This document shows, in pieces, positions 10,728 through 21,600 of a stretch of 64,000 bases of DNA. Under the pieces are notes generated by a model that worked only from the letters and a program-made list of their open reading frames with translations, did not search any database and was not told where the DNA came from. The DNA lies in NCBI GenBank assembly GCA_047495785.1, contig JBLDXI010000056.1, positions 496,001 through 560,000 on the forward strand, in the 5' to 3' direction. The position numbers were made by a program, and so were the translations under genes. The DNA is from Lepidodermella squamata. Its lineage: Eukaryota; Gastrotricha. The number at the start of each line of letters is the position of its first letter. Position 1 is the stretch's first letter.

Positions 10728-11472
10728 TTAACACTTTAACGGCCATATACTCATAGGTGAGTATTCTCGAATTTGCAGAATATAGCCATATACTCGCATA
10801 TGAGTAGCCTCAAATTCGCGGGATATCGCCATATACTCATATGTGAGTATGCGGGTGTGTTGCTTTTTTGCGATTTTTTCGCACGAGACCTGTGCTTTAA
10901 AAAATGCCGTCGGTGCTTCTCCAAGATCAAATAACACCCGTAGAACTCAAATCTGAAGTCAAAATCACTTTATACTCATTCCTTCCCGAAGAAATCACTG
11001 ATTATCGATTATCGATCATCGATTATCTATCGATCATCGATTTCTACATCTAGCTAATTTTTTCATTTCGCCTCCATTAGATGCGCCATGTTTCAAAGTA
11101 TTTGAGTATGGCAAAGTATGGCAATTTTGAGCTTTAAGGCCGTATACTCATATGTGAGTATTCATTAAAAGAGCCTGATGCCATATACTCATGGGTGAGT
11201 ATACACATTTGCAGGAAAACGCCGTATACTCATAGGTGAGTAAGCGTTTTGCAGGATATCGCCGTATACTCAAATATGAGTAAGCGTTTTTTAGCTATTA
11301 CGTAATAAGGATGAGTCAGAAAAATTCGGGACATTGACCAATGATCTTAGAATTCAACGAACTTCAAGAAAATATAATAATCTTGGGGTCGAATTTTTTG
11401 GTAGGTACATCGAAAATACCCCGGCGCTGCAGGAATGGTACACGTGAAAAACCCCGGCGCTTAAAGTGTTAA
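10728..11472. mobile_element. TTAA-flanked MITE-like element, piggyBac-type candidate
   Basis: TTAA occurs at both ends (10728-10731 and 11469-11472). Directly inside are terminal inverted repeats: CACTTTAACGGCC on the left and, read inward from the right end, CACTTTAAGCGCC. The two differ at only two positions over 13 bp. The interior is about 737 bp with no coding frame of note. A subterminal motif ACCCCGGCGCT occurs twice near the right end. Duplication of TTAA is the hallmark of piggyBac-family insertion, so this is best read as a non-autonomous piggyBac-like element. The transposase source is not in the window. Confidence 0.6.
10743..11285. repeat. Array of seven palindromic TACTCA..TGAGTA motifs inside the MITE
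   Basis: Seven copies of GCC(A/G)TATACTCA-N3/4-TGAGTA start near 10743, 10785, 10828, 11138, 11180, 11221 and 11261. The arms TACTCA and TGAGTA are inverted repeats around a 4-nt centre, often TATG or TAGG. Within each cluster the motif recurs about every 40 bp, with a shared spacer resembling TTTGCAGGATATC. The two clusters (three and four copies) are separated by about 290 bp that includes ATCGAT-rich sequence. Confidence 0.85.
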
Positions 11473-11743
11473 GGTAAGGTTAGCCGACAATTTCGGTAGC
11501 GAATATCCGATAGACGCCGGCTAATCATTAGTTTACTTGTCGCGAACGATGTCCTCTCCATTTGCCCACTGGATTTTAATGGAAGTCTATGTACAACATG
11601 GCCAAATACTTCTCATTTATTAAGATCTCCGATCGATTCAACGTGAAAAATTAATCAAAAAGGTAATCAAATTTTGGATTCGAGAATTTCAACGGCACTT
11701 ACACAAGCTCAACAGTGTTTATGAAAACAGTTCTTCTCATTCC

Positions 11744-12460
11744 TCAATCAGATTGCTCTTGAAGCGACAAGTAGGCGAAGATGTGACGCAAGACTTCCGG
11801 ATCTTGCAGCGCATCCGCAGGCAATTTCAGTTGGCCAGCCAAGTGATTAGTTCCTTCAAGCAGGCGAGCTTTCAGTACCTCCAATCGCGTTTTCGTCTGT
11901 TTGGCCATCATCTTCAGCTCGTTGACCTTAGATTCCAGAATGTCATCATCGCCATCACCATCAACGATTTCGAAAACTTCCATCTGATTGCGACACATCT
12001 TTTCGACTTCTTTTTCAAACTCGCTTAGCTCAGAGTCAGGTGCCACTAGCATGAAGTCAAGCTGATTAGATAGCTGATTCATCCCTTCCTAAGAGAAGAA
12101 ATGCAAAGGAAGTAAAATAAAAATATTCGAACATGGGTTGATTTTCAAACCTGCATTTTATTAGTTTCGCCGAGAACTCCTCTAACGAGAGAATTCAAAT
12201 TAGCAAGATTGGCCTTAAGAATCTCATTCTCCCTGTTCAGCCCTTCAATGCGCTGCAATTCGGTAAAACGCAAATCTTCCTCCTGTCTCAGCGCATTCTC
12301 AGCCTAAGTTAACAGTCGAGTTGACACTCACTAACAGCACGATGAATGTATGGCGTCAAACCTGTCGTCTTTTCGTTCGCAATGCATCAACTTCGGCAAG
12401 AATGTCGGTAAGACTATCCACAAGGGTGGTAGCCTTTCGCCGAATAGCAGTGGACTCCAT
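11744..12460 (-). CDS. Small coiled-coil protein of unknown function
   Basis: Three exons, 12460-12362, 12303-12151 and 12088-11744, all phase 0 and joined by introns of about 58-62 nt, encode 198 residues. The first 110 residues are strongly heptad-like (for example LQRIEGLNRENEILKANLAN). A short acidic stretch (EIVDGDGDDDILES) and another helical segment follow (VNELKMMAKQTKTRLEVLKA). There is no signal peptide, membrane segment or catalytic motif. I do not recognise the family. A cytoskeletal, kinetochore or adaptor coiled-coil protein would fit, but no assignment is made. The gene is head-to-head with dyskerin, with 449 bp between the two ATGs. The splice phases and conserved length of the frame make it a real gene. 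Confidence 0.8.
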
Positions 12461-12909
12461 TTACAAAATCAGAACAAGATTAGATAGGTATATTCAACAA
12501 AAACTTGATCTTCAACAACTTTAAAAACCGTATTTCAGCTCTTCCACATTTTCAAATTTACCGCTCAGAGGAAGTCTTCAAGGTTATTTATTCACTGAAG
12601 GATCATAATTATTGACATAAATAAATAATGTAATATTCCATGACTTTTATTTTTCAAAGTATTTGCAGACCACGTGTTGGCGCTAAGTGTTCCTCGGGTT
12701 TGCGCGATGTTCGCCGCCTGGTTCTCTCTGGCCGGGCCAAGCAAGGTTCGCCCACGTGAGGGACGGCTTATGTACCTCTTGTTTCAACAGGTAGACTTCT
12801 CCCATGAACTACGTTACTTGAAGCTACCAAGTGAATTGGTTAACCTGAGAAACGCGTTGTTCAATTATTGTTCACTTGGTCATAGATCTTTATTTGTTGA
12901 GTTCCTATT
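12461..12909. promoter_or_regulatory. Shared bidirectional promoter region, coiled-coil gene / dyskerin
   Basis: 449 bp separate the two divergent start codons. The stretch has no further frame I can support and must contain both promoters and 5' UTRs. No TATA box or other specific element is evident. Confidence 0.5.
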
Positions 12910-14757
12910 ATGGCGGAAGTAATTGACAAGAAAAAGAAAAAGCACAAACAGCTGGAAGGCTCAGAACTTGCTGTAAGCGATACTGTCTTGAACAACTTAA
13001 ATTTGAAAATCCGTTTACTGTATAGGAAGCTCAGCACAACGGAACTTTCTTCCTTCAGCCGTCAGACGAACCTCCAAAGCTCAATGCCGAAGAATGGCCT
13101 CTATTGCTCAAGGTTAGCAGTTTCTTGGAATGTTTGACTTCATATCTATGCTATATTATTGTTACAGAATTTTCACAAGCTCAATGTTCGCTCAAACCAT
13201 TACACACCGCTGCCGTGTGGTTTCTCCCCATTAAAACGTCCCATTCGTGAACACGTCAAGTTTGTCTGCAGTGGATGTTGAATTGGTAAACTAAATACAG
13301 TTTTGTTATATAGGAGTGGTTTTATCAACTTGGACAAGCCAGCTAACCCTTCTTCACACGAAGTTGTCGCATGGATCAAGCGCATTCTGCGTGTTGAAAA
13401 AACCGGCCACAGCGGTACTCTCGATCCGAAAGTCACCGGTTGCCTGATTGTCTGTATCGAGCGCGCTACTCGCCTCGTTAAATCGCAGCAGGGCGCCGGT
13501 AAAGAGTACGTGTGCATCTTCAAGCTGCACTCGGCCGTTGATGACGAGAAAACTGTCGTCCGTGGCTTGGAAAAGCTGACCGGCGCGTTGTTCCAACGCC
13601 CGCCTTTAATCGCTGCTGTTAAGCGTCAACTGCGCGTGAGGACTATATATGAGGTTAAGATGCTCGAATACGACAAGAAACGTCACATGGGCATTTTCTG
13701 GGTTAGCTGCGAGGCTGGCACATACATTCGAACGATGTGCGTGCACTTGGGCTTCTTGCTCGGCGTCGGCGGTCAAATGGCTGAACTGCGACGCGTTCGA
13801 TCAGGCATTTTGTCCGAGAAGGACAGCCTCGTTACGCTGCACGACGTTTTAGACGCGCAATGGGTGCATGACAACTACAAGGACGAGTCGTACCTGCGTC
13901 GCGTTATCACGCCCCTTGAAGGCCTGTTGACCGGACACAAGCGCATCGTTCTGAAGGACAGCGCTGTGAATGCGGTTTGCTACGGTGCCAAGGTCATGTT
14001 GCCTGGTGTTCTTCGATTCGAAGATGGCATCGAAATTAATCAAGAAATCGTTCTGGTAACAACTAAGGGCGAGGCTATCGCAATTGGTAAGCTCAAACAT
14101 TTCGCCTAATCGATTTTGTATTGATGATTTTTCGGTAAATTAGCCATTGCTCTGATGACAACTGCTGTGATTTCGACTTGCGACCATGGCATTGTCGCCA
14201 AATTGAAGCGAGTGATCATGGACCGTGACACTTACCCGCGCAAGTGGGGTCTTGGACCGAAGGCCGCCGAGAAGAAGAAGTTGGTCAAGGAGGGTTTGCT
14301 TGACAAATATGGCAGGCCGAACGAAAAGACGCCCAAGGATTGGACCAAGGGCTATAAAGACCTCAGCACGTGAGTATTTCACTTTGTTTCATGATGTTTG
14401 AGGATTTTTCTGTTACTTTTTAGCGTCAAAATAACCGACGAATTGGTCGCTGAACAAAATCGCCAAGCGCTATCGGCCGCTGCTGCTAAGGACGGCGAGG
14501 CGAAGGTGAAAAAGTCGAAGAAAAAGGAAGCCGAAGCCGAGGCCGAGGCTGCTGAGGAGAACGAAAACGGCGTCGAAGAAGAAGTAGCGCCGAAAGAGAA
14601 GAAATCGACTAAATCGAAAAAGGCCGCTGAAGAGCCGCCCGCCGAGGAAGAGGAGGAGGTCGTAGAGGAGTCGCCGAAGAAGAAGAAGAAGAAGCAAAAG
14701 GAGGCGCCGACGCTGAAGAACTACGCCGAGGACGACTCGACGTCGGAAGACGATTGA
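12910..14757 (+). CDS. DKC1: Dyskerin / Cbf5, H/ACA snoRNP pseudouridine synthase
   Basis: Six exons, 12910-12972, 13026-13112, 13168-13259, 13314-14086, 14144-14369 and 14424-14757, give 524 residues with consistent phases. The N-terminus is lysine-rich, followed by [20 protein letters not shown]. The TruB-type catalytic core reads [16 protein letters not shown], with the catalytic aspartate at about residue 118. [20 protein letters not shown] and [14 protein letters not shown] follow. The PUA domain (about residues 290-365) ends in [18 protein letters not shown], split by the fourth intron. The C-terminus is a long Lys/Glu-rich tail typical of nucleolar dyskerins. Dyskerin converts uridine to pseudouridine in rRNA and snRNA guided by H/ACA RNAs, and in many animals stabilises telomerase RNA. 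All introns are 53-57 nt, so none can host a full H/ACA snoRNA here. Confidence 0.97.
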
Positions 14758-15372
14758 CATGGTTGAGCGGCTAATCTAGTGAAAATCTAGTGAAAATAAT
14801 ACTTGTATGAAACATCGTGTGCCTTCAATCTATCACCATTCCATCATTATAAAAAATCTTCTTTAACACAGCAACATCAAAGGTGCCGCCGATCTGTTGA
14901 TAGTTTGATTTGTAATAAAATCCTGTCTTTTTATTCACACCACCATATGTCTTTTGTTATTACGTGGTTTCCAGGTAGCAGGTTACAGGGGCTGAAATAG
15001 AGAACTTTTAATAGAGAACAAGGTCGATAAGAATGACAATCGCAAGTGCAGCAGTGAAACTTGGCGGAAAGCGAGAGCTCAGTTATTTCGAGTGAAAGCT
15101 TTGGCGATTGTTCTTGAAAACGTTCGAAAACTTTCGAAACTATGTAACATTTAGAAAAACAGAAGAGCAGCAGCAGCGTGGTAAGGTCTAATCAAAGCAG
15201 AAGCCAGTAAGCAGTAAGTATACGAGTAAATGCCGGCGCTGATAGCGAGAGAGCCGGTGCAAAATTATCGCGATAAACCCGAGATGGCCAACATTCAGTT
15301 TACTACTACAACTACAAACATACATCAGGCTCAAATCTACTTTTCAAAAGGTCTCTTCGCAAAACATTCTGA
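14758..15372. other. Dyskerin 3' UTR and intergenic region
   Basis: Holds the dyskerin 3' UTR and the promoter/5' UTR of the next gene. I see no additional coding sequence. Confidence 0.5.
14914..14919 (+). terminator. Dyskerin poly(A) signal AATAAA
   Basis: AATAAA about 157 nt after the dyskerin stop. Confidence 0.6.
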
Positions 15373-16711
15373 ATGTCGGACCGAATGTCCGGTGATGTAA
15401 GTTCAACTTCACATCTGTCTCAACTGATTTCAAATTATTTTTGTCATCAAGGAAGAAATTTTCGGCTCGTGTGCCAAATGTTTCTCATGCTGCTGGTGCG
15501 GTAGCAAAAAAGCCGAAGGTACAGCGGCACCCGAAACGCAGATGACATCGGTGATATGCGATCAAACCACAGATCAAGCAACCCTGCTAGCTTTCATGTA
15601 CACTCGGTACAGAGAAAAGCGGTCGTCATACAAGTACAGCGCATCCCTGTACCGCCGCCTTGATACCTTCTGCTTTTTTATCCCACTCATGATGCTTCAG
15701 TGTAGTGTATCGATCGTTTACGCTGTTGGAAATTACGACGAGGAATTCCAGCGATATTTCAGGTAATTTCTCTACGACAATTTAGAGATGTTCGAATTTT
15801 TTATTGCTGTTTCAGTGGAATCGCATCAGCAGTCAGTGCTCTGATAATTGCGATTCAAAACCGCATGAAATTCGGCGAATCAGCTAAACAGTTTCAAAAT
15901 GGCGCTAGACAATATTCCTTACTAGCTTCTGAAGCGTTCACGAAATGGCTAGCGGCTTCATCAATGACAGAGCAGCAATTCCAAGCCTTTGTCACAGATA
16001 CTGGGTTCGAAAATAAATTCGTTGAAAATTTCGCTTCATTCCACGTATTATTCTTTCAGGCAGCTGGAGAAGGAGATACAAGATACATGCCCAGGTAATA
16101 AATAAATGATGAATTTAAGCATACTAATTGAGAAAATTTTTATTTGGAAGTTCCTCCGGCTTGGGTGACCACAAAATTCGAGCGGCATCGGCTGTTGATG
16201 AAAAATGAAGAGCATGATCATAATGGGGTTGACCAAGTGATGATGTTGGGGCAACAGGCACAGGTCTTTAAATCTTTAATTTCTTTTGTTTCCATTCTTC
16301 TTTACTTCTTTATCAAGCGGGCTTTCTTATTTTGTACTATAAGTACTATTCTATAGTTTTATTTTGTAAAAATTTACTAAGTTAATGCGCTTTCAGCTTG
16401 GACAACGGGCTCGGACTAGGCTTCCTGCTGGACTGCCAGTTCGCCATCGGCCTCAGTCGCAATCAACTGAATCTATCGGCGAGGTTACGGACAGCGTACA
16501 TCAACTACCCGTTTCGCCTGTGGTGAATAGTCGAGATCCGGAGGCCTCAATGACAGTAATTGACGAAGCGTTCGATTCGAAAACGGCTGCTCAACCTGGT
16601 GCAGTCACTGCAGCAGGTGCCCGGTTAAGATTGATGCAGTCAGCGAGGCAGCAGAGCCAAGTATCAAACACTTCTAACTCGCCACCGGAAGAAGGACCAA
16701 AGCCTTTATAA
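15373..16711 (+). CDS. Two-transmembrane SLATT-like protein; 3' half uncertain
   Basis: Exon 1 (15373-15396), exon 2 (15452-15762) and exon 3 (15816-16094) join in phase. They encode a Cys-rich start (CAKCFSCCWCG), then two predicted membrane helices, one from RRLDTFCFFIPLMMLQCSVS and one around GIASAVSALIIAIQN. A conserved-looking helix follows, with RMKFGESAKQFQNGARQYSL. This helical order and the A..Y..L..EA spacing after the second helix resemble the SLATT domain, known mainly as a membrane effector in bacterial nucleotide-signalling systems and in some viruses. Two further frames look like exons: about 16144-16262 and 16396-16711, the latter Gln/Ser-rich and ending PPEEGPKPL, with AATAAA shortly after. 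They are compatible with each other, but exon 3 ends in phase 2 and cannot join them in frame. Either the gene ends soon after exon 3, or there is alternative splicing, a frameshift or a missed exon. Function is not known. Confidence 0.6.
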
Positions 16712-16722
16712 TGTTTCGCATT

Positions 16723-16728
16723 AATAAA
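16723..16728 (+). terminator. Poly(A) signal of the SLATT-like gene
   Basis: AATAAA 12 nt after the stop of the last proposed exon, supporting that this exon is transcribed. Confidence 0.55.
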
Positions 16729-16912
16729 AAGTATGAATTATTCAGGGTGCGGAGTAGTACTTGTTGTGTTTTCAGTGCGTAAATGAGCCTTTCAAGATTA
16801 AATCCAACAATAGAGCCGACGTGAAACTTTCCCACCACGCACGCGCAGCAATAACACGAGTACCGGGATAACTCCGAACCTAAAATAATATTTTGCTTTC
16901 TGCTTTGACAAT

Positions 16913-17577
16913 ATGTCGCTCGAAATATGTTTCAAAAATTGTGTATCGATATTCGGCTTTTCATTGGCCATAATTGCGCTACTGGTTAGCGATACGAGCG
17001 GCTTGTACTGCTACGTATGCAGTGGTAATTTTTCTCATTCTAGGTGAATAACGAAATATTGCCAATTTTGTTATGAAAAAAGACTGTACAACAGTGGCAA
17101 ACACTTCACTGCTGAAAGACTGTGGCGCGTATGCTGACGTGAAATGTTTGAAGACAACTCGAACCGGAACAGCCGATGGCGTTTCCAACCAGGTCAACCG
17201 GTCATGCTTGAGCGGCGTCGATGGCTGCAATAAAGAGGGCGTCCAACGATGGTTAGCTTATATATATATATATAAGAGATTTCACTCATTTTTTGAACTT
17301 TCATCCGCTTTTTGTAACAGGACCATGTACGGCACCAACAACATAACAGGTCGCAATTCTTACCTCCATTAGTCGCTTCTTAATACTTTCTTAATTTTTC
17401 AGAATACAACTGGTAAGAATGAATAAGCCGAAATTCCTTTAATTTTAACTATAATATTTTTTTATTGCAAAAACCAGTTGCTTTACAGTCGGTTGCAACA
17501 ACGCCCGAGAGATGTTGCCGAATTTTCTGGTCTTGCTGTCTATCTCTTGGTTAACTTTTCACGCCATAGAAAATTAA
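16913..17577 (+). CDS. Ly6/uPAR-type GPI-anchored protein, copy 1
   Basis: Five exons, 16913-17024, 17083-17251, 17321-17349, 17403-17412 and 17478-17577, join in phase. A signal peptide (FSLAIIALLVSDTSG) precedes the mature start LYCYVCSG. The mature part is cysteine-rich (DCTTVANTSLLKDCGAYADV, CLKTT, CLSGVDGCN). It ends in the family's diagnostic CNN (TVGCNNA), followed by a hydrophobic tail (NFLVLLSISWLTFH) that would direct GPI attachment. The ten-base fourth exon AATACAACTG encodes EYN and part of a cysteine codon. Ly6/uPAR proteins are three-finger extracellular modulators of receptors and channels. The specific partner is unknown. The next gene is a paralogue with the same layout. Confidence 0.82.
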
Positions 17578-17727
17578 TCAATAAATTTATTAGTTCCAAT
17601 TATGATTTTTTACGCTTGTATATTTAACTGAAAAAGGTTTTCTCACGCATTCGAGGCGTGGGTGTTACACCTCTTAGACAAAGGCTCTCTTTCATTAAAA
17701 AGCTTCGAGAAACAGTATTGAAAAATC

Positions 17728-18252
17728 ATGTTAGGAGGGTTTGGTAATGTCGTTGTCCTGCTTGTGTGGCTCTCAACGATTTTCAACGTGTCGCTTGGCC
17801 TCAATTGCTTCGTCTGCACAAACTGTTCGAAAATTAGTAGTCTGTACATTCAGGATTGCGGAACAGACGAAAATGTGCGATGTTCGAAACAAGTCACCAC
17901 TGTGTATTCGGGCAACGGCTCGATAACTACAAATCGAACCTGCGCGCCAACTGGTTGCGCCGGTAAAGAAAAATGGTACAAATACGAGAAGACTAATTTC
18001 ACAGGTGAGAGAACGTATTTCGTTTTCGGCAATTTTACCTGAATTTTTCCTACCATTTCAGAATATAGCTGGTAAGTTTGACATACATATAGGTAATTGG
18101 TTTTATCACGGTATTTTATACTCAGCTGCACAGGCAATATTTGCAACGCGGCACCGATATCGATCGATTTTGATTGGGTGGTGATTGTGTCGATCACAGC
18201 TTTATTTTTGACATTTCGCGTAAAAAGACTGACCTTCGAAATAAATTGTTAA
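17728..18252 (+). CDS. Ly6/uPAR-type GPI-anchored protein, copy 2
   Basis: Three exons, 17728-18004, 18062-18071 and 18126-18252. Exon 1 fuses what are separate 5' exons in copy 1. The signal peptide is NVVVLLVWLSTIFNVSLGL. Mature sequence begins NCFVCTNCSK and has the spaced cysteines (QDCGTDENVRC, RTCAPTGCAG). The ten-base exon AATATAGCTG matches the microexon of copy 1 at eight of ten bases. The last exon encodes the terminal cysteine pair with asparagine (GNICNAAP) and a hydrophobic tail (WVVIVSITALFLTF) followed by basic residues. The basic end could mean a membrane anchor rather than GPI cleavage. Function is unknown beyond the family. It lies 150 bp after copy 1, so the two are tandem duplicates. 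Confidence 0.8.
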
Positions 18253-18258
18253 AATAAA
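18253..18258 (+). terminator. Poly(A) signal of Ly6 copy 2
   Basis: AATAAA starts directly after the stop codon of copy 2. Confidence 0.55.
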
Positions 18259-18657
18259 GCCATGCGATCATTCAAATTTTGCATTTTATTTTTTGAAATA
18301 GCCTCTAGCCACTGTCATAGCCTCCGTTTTAATTAATTAAATATTATCATACTTTTTCGATACCACTTAATAGGGTATAATAACATTTACGATAAATGAT
18401 ACGAGCAATGTCACACGCAATAATAAACAAAAAAGCGCGACACAGACAGCAATATTTTACAAGATATTTATATACCGCCAAGTGAGCCGATCTGAGATAA
18501 AAGAGCCAATAAGTCGTCGGCGATAAATAAATTGATGTCGATAATTATTATTTAAGATGGATTTTTGCACATGATCATAGGTGATGGAGATTGAGACAAT
18601 TACTATTATCGGAGGCACACTTGCGGGCATAAATAATAATAATAATTATAATAACTT

Positions 18658-21600
18658 TCACGCGATTAAACTCGAAATCGAGTACTTGCTGAGCGTCGCT
18701 TTCACCGATGCCGAGGCCGGCGTTTGGCCGCTTTGATTCTGCGCGGATTGCACTTGGACACCGCCCTGGTGGTGCTGTTGTTGCTGCATCGGCTGTTGCA
18801 TAGTAGCCATCGCCGCCGCGAGAAATTGCGGGCTCGATCTCAAAAATCCCAACATTTGCTGCTGGTAAAACAGCGGATCCAGTGCGATCGACGCCAGTTG
18901 CTGGAGGGCGAGGGTGGACGGCGGAGGCGGGGCGGCTGGCAACACCAACGGCACATGCACCAACGGTGGCGAGGTCGCGGATCTACCCGACCCGGACGAC
19001 GTCGAAATTATCGAGGATTCATGCTGCGAATCGACGGGCGAGATCGCCTGGGCGGGTCGACCTGAGCCGGACGAGCTCGAAATGCACGACATCGGCGAAC
19101 TGGGTGATATATCGGACGAGGCATACGACGTCACGCTCGATTGATTCTGGGCATGATGTTGCTGGGCTGATGGTTGCATTATTTCCAGCTGCTCTGATGC
19201 GACGACAGGTTCGTCGTCGTACAACATTTCTAACACGAGTTGAGGCAACTCAGGGGCGGGCGAGTCGTCGACTGAGGCGCCTAGGACCCGCTCGCTGAGC
19301 TTGAGGCTGATTGCCCTTACGTCGGTGACTTTCATGAGGATCTTGGCCCAGTGGAACGGGTGGGCCGGGCGGCGACGGCCGACGTACTTGCGGAACGCGG
19401 CTAAAATGCGGTCTTGGCACGCCTCGACATTAACAGGTGCCGTCAACCCTGACCTGTCGCTCTGCATCAATAGAACAGCGGCTAATAGGGCGGTTTCAGT
19501 GGTGTCGAGGGATAGTCTCGCGATGCCAGCCGCAAGTTCGCCGATGGGCTCCATCAATGCAGCCATCGCGTCGTCGCGCGCCTGTCGCTGCCGTGCCTCT
19601 AGCAGACGAGGCGTGAAAGACGGGCGAGACGCGACTCGGAGACACAACACCTCGATACAGCCCGACCTCAGCAGCAACACCTGATCGGCGTTGTCGAGCT
19701 CGGCGAAACCTGGCAGCGACTTGGCGAACTCGACGACCTTGACAATAGCGGGTGACAGCAGCTCAGTCAATTGTCGCCAGGACTTCTTGCCATTTGGCTG
19801 TTGCTGCTGTTGGTTGCGGCGTAAATGGTCGCCCAGCTTCAACAACGCGTTCGAGTACGACTGAACAACAGCCTCGATCAGCGACTGCTCTTCATCGGTT
19901 AGATTCGTCGACGAGTTCGACTGAACCTCGTCACTGCTGATAGCTGATTGCTGATTCTGCTGCGGGCTCAGTAGTGAACTGATCGGCGGAACCTTTTCAA
20001 CACTAGGAGGCGGTGGTGTGGTCAACTGGCTGTTGTCTGTTTGGTTAGCCGATGAAGACGGGGGCCCCGAGGCGCCGGCCGGGTGATCGCCGGGCTGACT
20101 CGAGGTGCTCGACGAGTGTTGGCGCCTGCGTTCGCGATTCTGCTCGATCAGGCGCCGCTTCGCCAGTCGCTCGCCGTCATTCAGCACGAGATCAGCTGCC
20201 ATGCCTACTGTCAAGCACCTGACGTATCGGCATTGTTGACACTATATGGGGAGAAATAATTCGTATTGAAAAAAGTGGATGTATGAATTTAGGTTCGAGC
20301 GTCTCACCTGGTTGCGTGTTCGTTTATCAACACTGCATCCGCCGCCGAATTTACAGTCGTATTTGAGGTTTTTCTGAACAGTCCGCCGGAAGAATCCTTT
20401 ACAGCCCTCACATGTCATTGCGCGGTAGTGATAACCAGTCGCCGCATCCCCGCAAACAACGCACGGCTCCGGGCCAGTTGACAAATCCATATATGACGGA
20501 ATGTACGGTTGACCTTTTAAAGAAAAAACAATGATTTTATTTATTTCGTTCATTTTGTTCCGAGTCAAAATCAATCAGTTGATCAAACAACTACGCGTGT
20601 TGATTTAGGTGTTGCGGTCTTTGTGTTACACATCATGTTTGTTGCGCAGGGTGTCTAATAAACACCGCGCCAACTGCTCACTTGCACGCACGCACGTATC
20701 AAGTGTTTTGTTGTTTTTGTTGTTGTTGTTGCAGACGCGCATCAGCTCCGAGGCATCGGCACCGCCGGCCGGCGCGACAAAGGCAGTGAGAGCGCGGTGC
20801 CAAAACGGGGCTATTAGACACCGGCGTAACTGCGCCGGCGATTACACACCGGACGCGAGCAGAGCGCGCTGGTGTTGCGCAAGCGACCCAGACGCCAGAC
20901 AGACAGACAGATACAACACGGTAGGCCGTAGGGTCAGGGTCGTGAGGTCGGCTAATGAAATTTGGCCCGTCACGTTCGCCTTGCGCAACGTTGCACTACG
21001 CATACGCCTCAGTTCAGCAGACGGCCTGACCCCAACAGCCGTCGCCGCGTCTACTTTTATATGAGCAGTATAGTGACCCACATATACTATGCACGAGACA
21101 AGGACACGCCTGCGAGCGGCGGTGTCACTGCGCGTCGAGTGCGCGTAACGGCCGCCGTTGCACAACTCGAGCGTGACCTAAAATCAACAATCAGGCCACG
21201 GCGCAAATTCAAGGCCATGCGCCGATCGATCGATAGCATATCAATTACGGCAACTCACTCTAATTCTATACTTAGCTTCGGTGTATCGAAAGTAGGATAT
21301 CGATGATTGCAGAAATTGAGAGAGAATACAAGAATCGCAAAAATACCGAAAACATTAAGTTAAGATAAAGTAGCGCTTATTTGTGAGGAAAAGTTTGAAT
21401 CGATTTGGTAATATTTGGTACCAAAGATTAAAAAATCTTGAAAAGTCGGGTATAGTAATTTTGTACTCATTGTTGCGCTGGCTTTCACGGCTACGTTAAG
21501 TATTCCGCGCGCAAAAGATCAAAATAGTTGAGAATATTACCTTTCTGGCGCTTTCCATGCCTGCGCCCGGTCGATCCGCTGCTCGTTGATGCGTTCGAGC

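Noticed and set aside
10743-11285. CRISPR-like array of palindromic repeats
   Set aside because: The host is a eukaryote, spacers are themselves similar, and the array lies inside a TTAA-flanked element.
13000-14143. H/ACA or C/D snoRNA in dyskerin introns
   Set aside because: All introns are 53-57 nt, too short for a full H/ACA RNA, and I found no C/D box pairs.
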